Of a DNA stretch of 64,000 bases, positions 62,341-64,000 are shown piece after piece. This stretch comes from Dyadobacter sp. SG02 (lineage in GTDB: Bacteria; Bacteroidota; Bacteroidia; Cytophagales; Spirosomataceae): the NCBI RefSeq assembly GCF_900109045.1, contig NZ_FNYL01000013.1, forward strand, positions 62,001 through 126,000, written 5' to 3'. Below the pieces are notes generated by a model. The model had not been told where the DNA came from. It saw only the letters and a program-made list of their open reading frames with translations, and made no database searches. Both the position numbers and the translations under genes were made by a program. The stretch's first letter is position 1, and every line of letters starts with the position of its first letter.

Positions 62341-62348
62341 CAAAATTA
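62341..62348 (-). promoter_or_regulatory. -7 promoter element TAATTTTG of the azoreductase operon
   Basis: Exact TAnnTTTG match on the minus strand, 15 bases before the azoreductase start. Confidence 0.5.
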
Positions 62349-62362
62349 TACGACGATTGGGC

Positions 62363-62370
62363 TATATTTG
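62363..62370 (+). promoter_or_regulatory. -7 promoter element TATATTTG of the MocR gene
   Basis: Exact TAnnTTTG match on the plus strand, 22 bases before the MocR start and 14 bases from the divergent element. It lies between the arms of an imperfect TGGGCT...AGACCCA inverted repeat, a possible MocR operator. Confidence 0.5.
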
Positions 62371-62392
62371 AGACCCAGTTTTGATAAAACAG

Positions 62393-63874
62393 ATGGCCCA
62401 GATGCTTCCATATAAAACATTGATCCGCATGGACCGCGAGGCGGGCGCGGCACTGTACGTACAGCTGTGTAATGCATTCATTGCGTTGATTACCAAAGGG
62501 ATATTGGAGCCGGCGGACATGCTGCCCAGTTCGCGGGTGCTCGCCGGGCTCGTCGGCGTTAATCGCAATACGGTGAAGCTGGCCTATGAGGAGCTGGTCA
62601 GCCAGGGCTGGGCCGAATCCGTGGAGCGGAAGGGGATATTTGTGAATGCAAAACTACCTGTACCCGCCACATCCGCGCTCGCGGGCGCACGTACGGACGA
62701 GGGAGCGCGGGGAGCATTCGAATGGACGAACCGGTTCCGTAACGCTATGCCGAGCAAAGACCTTCAAAAGGTGGGACTGGCCATCGACGACGGTTTCCCG
62801 GACGTGCGCCTGGCGCCGATCGACGAACTGATGCGCGAGTACCGGAGCCTTTCGCGCCGGTATTACGGCAAGAGCTTTTTACGGTACGGCAGCTCGGCGG
62901 GGTCGGAGCGGCTGCGCGTTTCCATTGCCGGATATTTATCGCATACGAGAGGGGTAAATGCGTCGCCGGACGACGTGCTGATCACCAAGGGCAGCCAGAT
63001 GGGCATTTACCTGGCGGCACAGCTGCTGCTGGGGCCGGGCGACACTGTTGCGGCCGGGATGTCGAATTATGCCCTGGCCGACGAGACATTCCGGCACGCG
63101 GGCGCGGACATGCTCAGGATACCGGTAGATGCTTCGGGAATGGATATTGATTTTTTGGAAAAATGTCTTGAAAAAACAAAGATCAAGGCCGTTTACATCA
63201 TTCCGCACCATCATTTACCGACCACTGTCACGCTTAGCAGCGAGCGCCGCCTGAAATTGCTGAATCTTGCCAAAATACACCATTTCGCCATCATCGAAGA
63301 CGATTACGACTTCGATTTTCATTACGATAACAAACCCTACCTGCCCCTGGCGAGCATTGATCACAACCAGAATGTAATTTACATTGGCTCCATTTCCAAG
63401 ACCTTCGCGCCCGCATTGCGGATAGGATTTATGGTAGGCCCGCACGAGTTCATCAAAGCGGCCGCGTCGCTGCGGGAGCTGATCGACCGGCAGGGGGATA
63501 CATTGATGGAGGAGGCGTTTTCCGTGCTTTACGATAATGGAGAGGTGGATCGGCATTTTCGCAAATCCCTGAAAATTTATAAAGACCGGCGCGATATGTT
63601 CTGCGAAATACTCGCTTCCGATTTCGTGAATGAAATTACATTCAATGTGCCCGAGGGTGGTTTGGGGATCTGGACAGTCCTCTCGCCGGCTATCGACCTG
63701 CATAAAATGTCTGTTGAGGCCCGGAAAAAAGGGCTTTATATCGATGACGGGGATTTTTACAAGAACGAAAGCTTTTCGGCCAATGCATTGAGAATGGGTT
63801 TTGCCTCCCTGAACGAGCAAGAAATGCGGCAGGCGTTGCAAATACTGAAATCAGTTTTGTCCAATTTTAGTTAA
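62393..63874 (+). CDS. MocR/PdxR-type GntR regulator with aminotransferase domain
   Basis: An ATG at 62393 (493 residues) is preferred to a TTG four codons earlier. Residues 1-80 are a GntR winged helix (LPSSRVLAGLVGVNRNTVKLAYEEL). The rest is a fold-type I aminotransferase domain in which Lys336 (IGSISKTFAPALRIG) would hold PLP. MocR regulators sense PLP, GABA or amines and often control the divergent gene, here azoR-ahpD. The linker (about 90-110) is Ala/Gly/Arg-rich. Confidence 0.92.
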   Translation: MAQMLPYKTLIRMDREAGAALYVQLCNAFIALITKGILEPADMLPSSRVLAGLVGVNRNTVKLAYEELVSQGWAESVERKGIFVNAKLPVPATSALAGARTDEGARGAFEWTNRFRNAMPSKDLQKVGLAIDDGFPDVRLAPIDELMREYRSLSRRYYGKSFLRYGSSAGSERLRVSIAGYLSHTRGVNASPDDVLITKGSQMGIYLAAQLLLGPGDTVAAGMSNYALADETFRHAGADMLRIPVDASGMDIDFLEKCLEKTKIKAVYIIPHHHLPTTVTLSSERRLKLLNLAKIHHFAIIEDDYDFDFHYDNKPYLPLASIDHNQNVIYIGSISKTFAPALRIGFMVGPHEFIKAAASLRELIDRQGDTLMEEAFSVLYDNGEVDRHFRKSLKIYKDRRDMFCEILASDFVNEITFNVPEGGLGIWTVLSPAIDLHKMSVEARKKGLYIDDGDFYKNESFSANALRMGFASLNEQEMRQALQILKSVLSNFS

Positions 63875-63956
63875 TGCGGAATGCGACACGGCTGGCCCCG
63901 TCTTTGGGCCATGACTTTTCTCAAAGCTGGTACATGAATGCGTTTTTACAGCCCTA

Positions 63957-63964
63957 TACTTTTG
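63957..63964 (+). promoter_or_regulatory. -7 promoter element TACTTTTG of the last gene
   Basis: Exact TAnnTTTG match, 17 bases before the ATG at 63982. No TTG at -33. Confidence 0.5.
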
Positions 63965-63981
63965 CTTAAAAAACAAAGTAT

Positions 63982-64000
63982 ATGAAAGAGCTATTGGAAA
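63982..64000 (+). CDS. Start of a truncated gene
   Basis: An ATG after a promoter-like element opens MKELLE.. and runs off the end of the window. Only six codons are visible, so no function can be given. Confidence 0.45.

Noticed and set aside
1..64000. CRISPR arrays, rRNA operons, prophage or transposase genes
   Set aside because: None was seen on either strand.

Overview
The window looks like chromosomal DNA of a Cytophagales bacterium (phylum Bacteroidota), most likely Dyadobacter or a close relative. This is judged from a SusC/SusD pair, a giant secreted protease with a type IX secretion (T9SS) C-terminal signal, several TAnnTTTG (Bacteroidota -7) promoter elements, weak ribosome binding sites and roughly 50-55 % G+C. 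The genus is an inference. No rRNA, tRNA, CRISPR array, phage or transposase gene was seen.

Layout. 2-277: end of a histone-deacetylase-like gene. 701-7414: secreted S8 protease and a serine beta-lactamase-like hydrolase. 7510-16540: a tight seven-gene operon (HMG-CoA reductase, UbiA prenyltransferase, rifampin-phosphotransferase-like dikinase, BtaA-like DUF3419 protein, CTP-dependent polyprenol/phytol-kinase-like protein, GNAT-like acyltransferase, acyl-adenylating enzyme). It reads as a pathway for an unrecognised isoprenoid-derived, amino-acylated lipid. 16595-20638: katG, then a Crp/Fnr regulator with an SDR. 20705-29143: mixed singletons, including a beta/gamma-crystallin-like protein, a fatty-acid-hydroxylase-family protein preceded by a 31-codon open frame ending in four Cys codons, a rhodanese, an M14 carboxypeptidase and a VOC protein. 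29197-32619: an operon of an NTF2-like protein and two proteins that together resemble a split VioB. 32915-37747: ABC permease, AraC-type membrane regulator and a putative zincin.

37914-58471 is a 16-gene co-directional catabolic locus: SusC, SusD, two beta-propeller proteins, an MFS transporter, two SDRs, a helical-repeat protein, an HpcH/HpaI aldolase, an aldo/keto reductase, a Gfo/Idh/MocA oxidoreductase, a RidA protein, a 3-hydroxyacyl-CoA-dehydrogenase-type enzyme and its apparently inactive paralogue, a glutamate-semialdehyde-aminomutase-like transaminase, an M19 dipeptidase and a ceramidase-like hydrolase. An AraC regulator closes the locus on the opposite strand. A 33-bp two-part operator (TGAAARATAGTAYCA, 11 bases, AAAAGTA; the AGTA cores 21 bp apart) occurs before susC, before the aldolase and before ridA. 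In all three places a TAnnTTTG element follows after 24-25 bases. A fourth copy lies upstream of the AraC gene, so this appears to be a self-contained regulon. The substrate is not evident; an amide-containing sugar or keto-acid is a guess.

59502-64000: an SDR and a second Crp/Fnr regulator with two inverted repeats around them, then an AhpD-like protein and an azoreductase divergent from a MocR regulator, then the first codons of a truncated gene.
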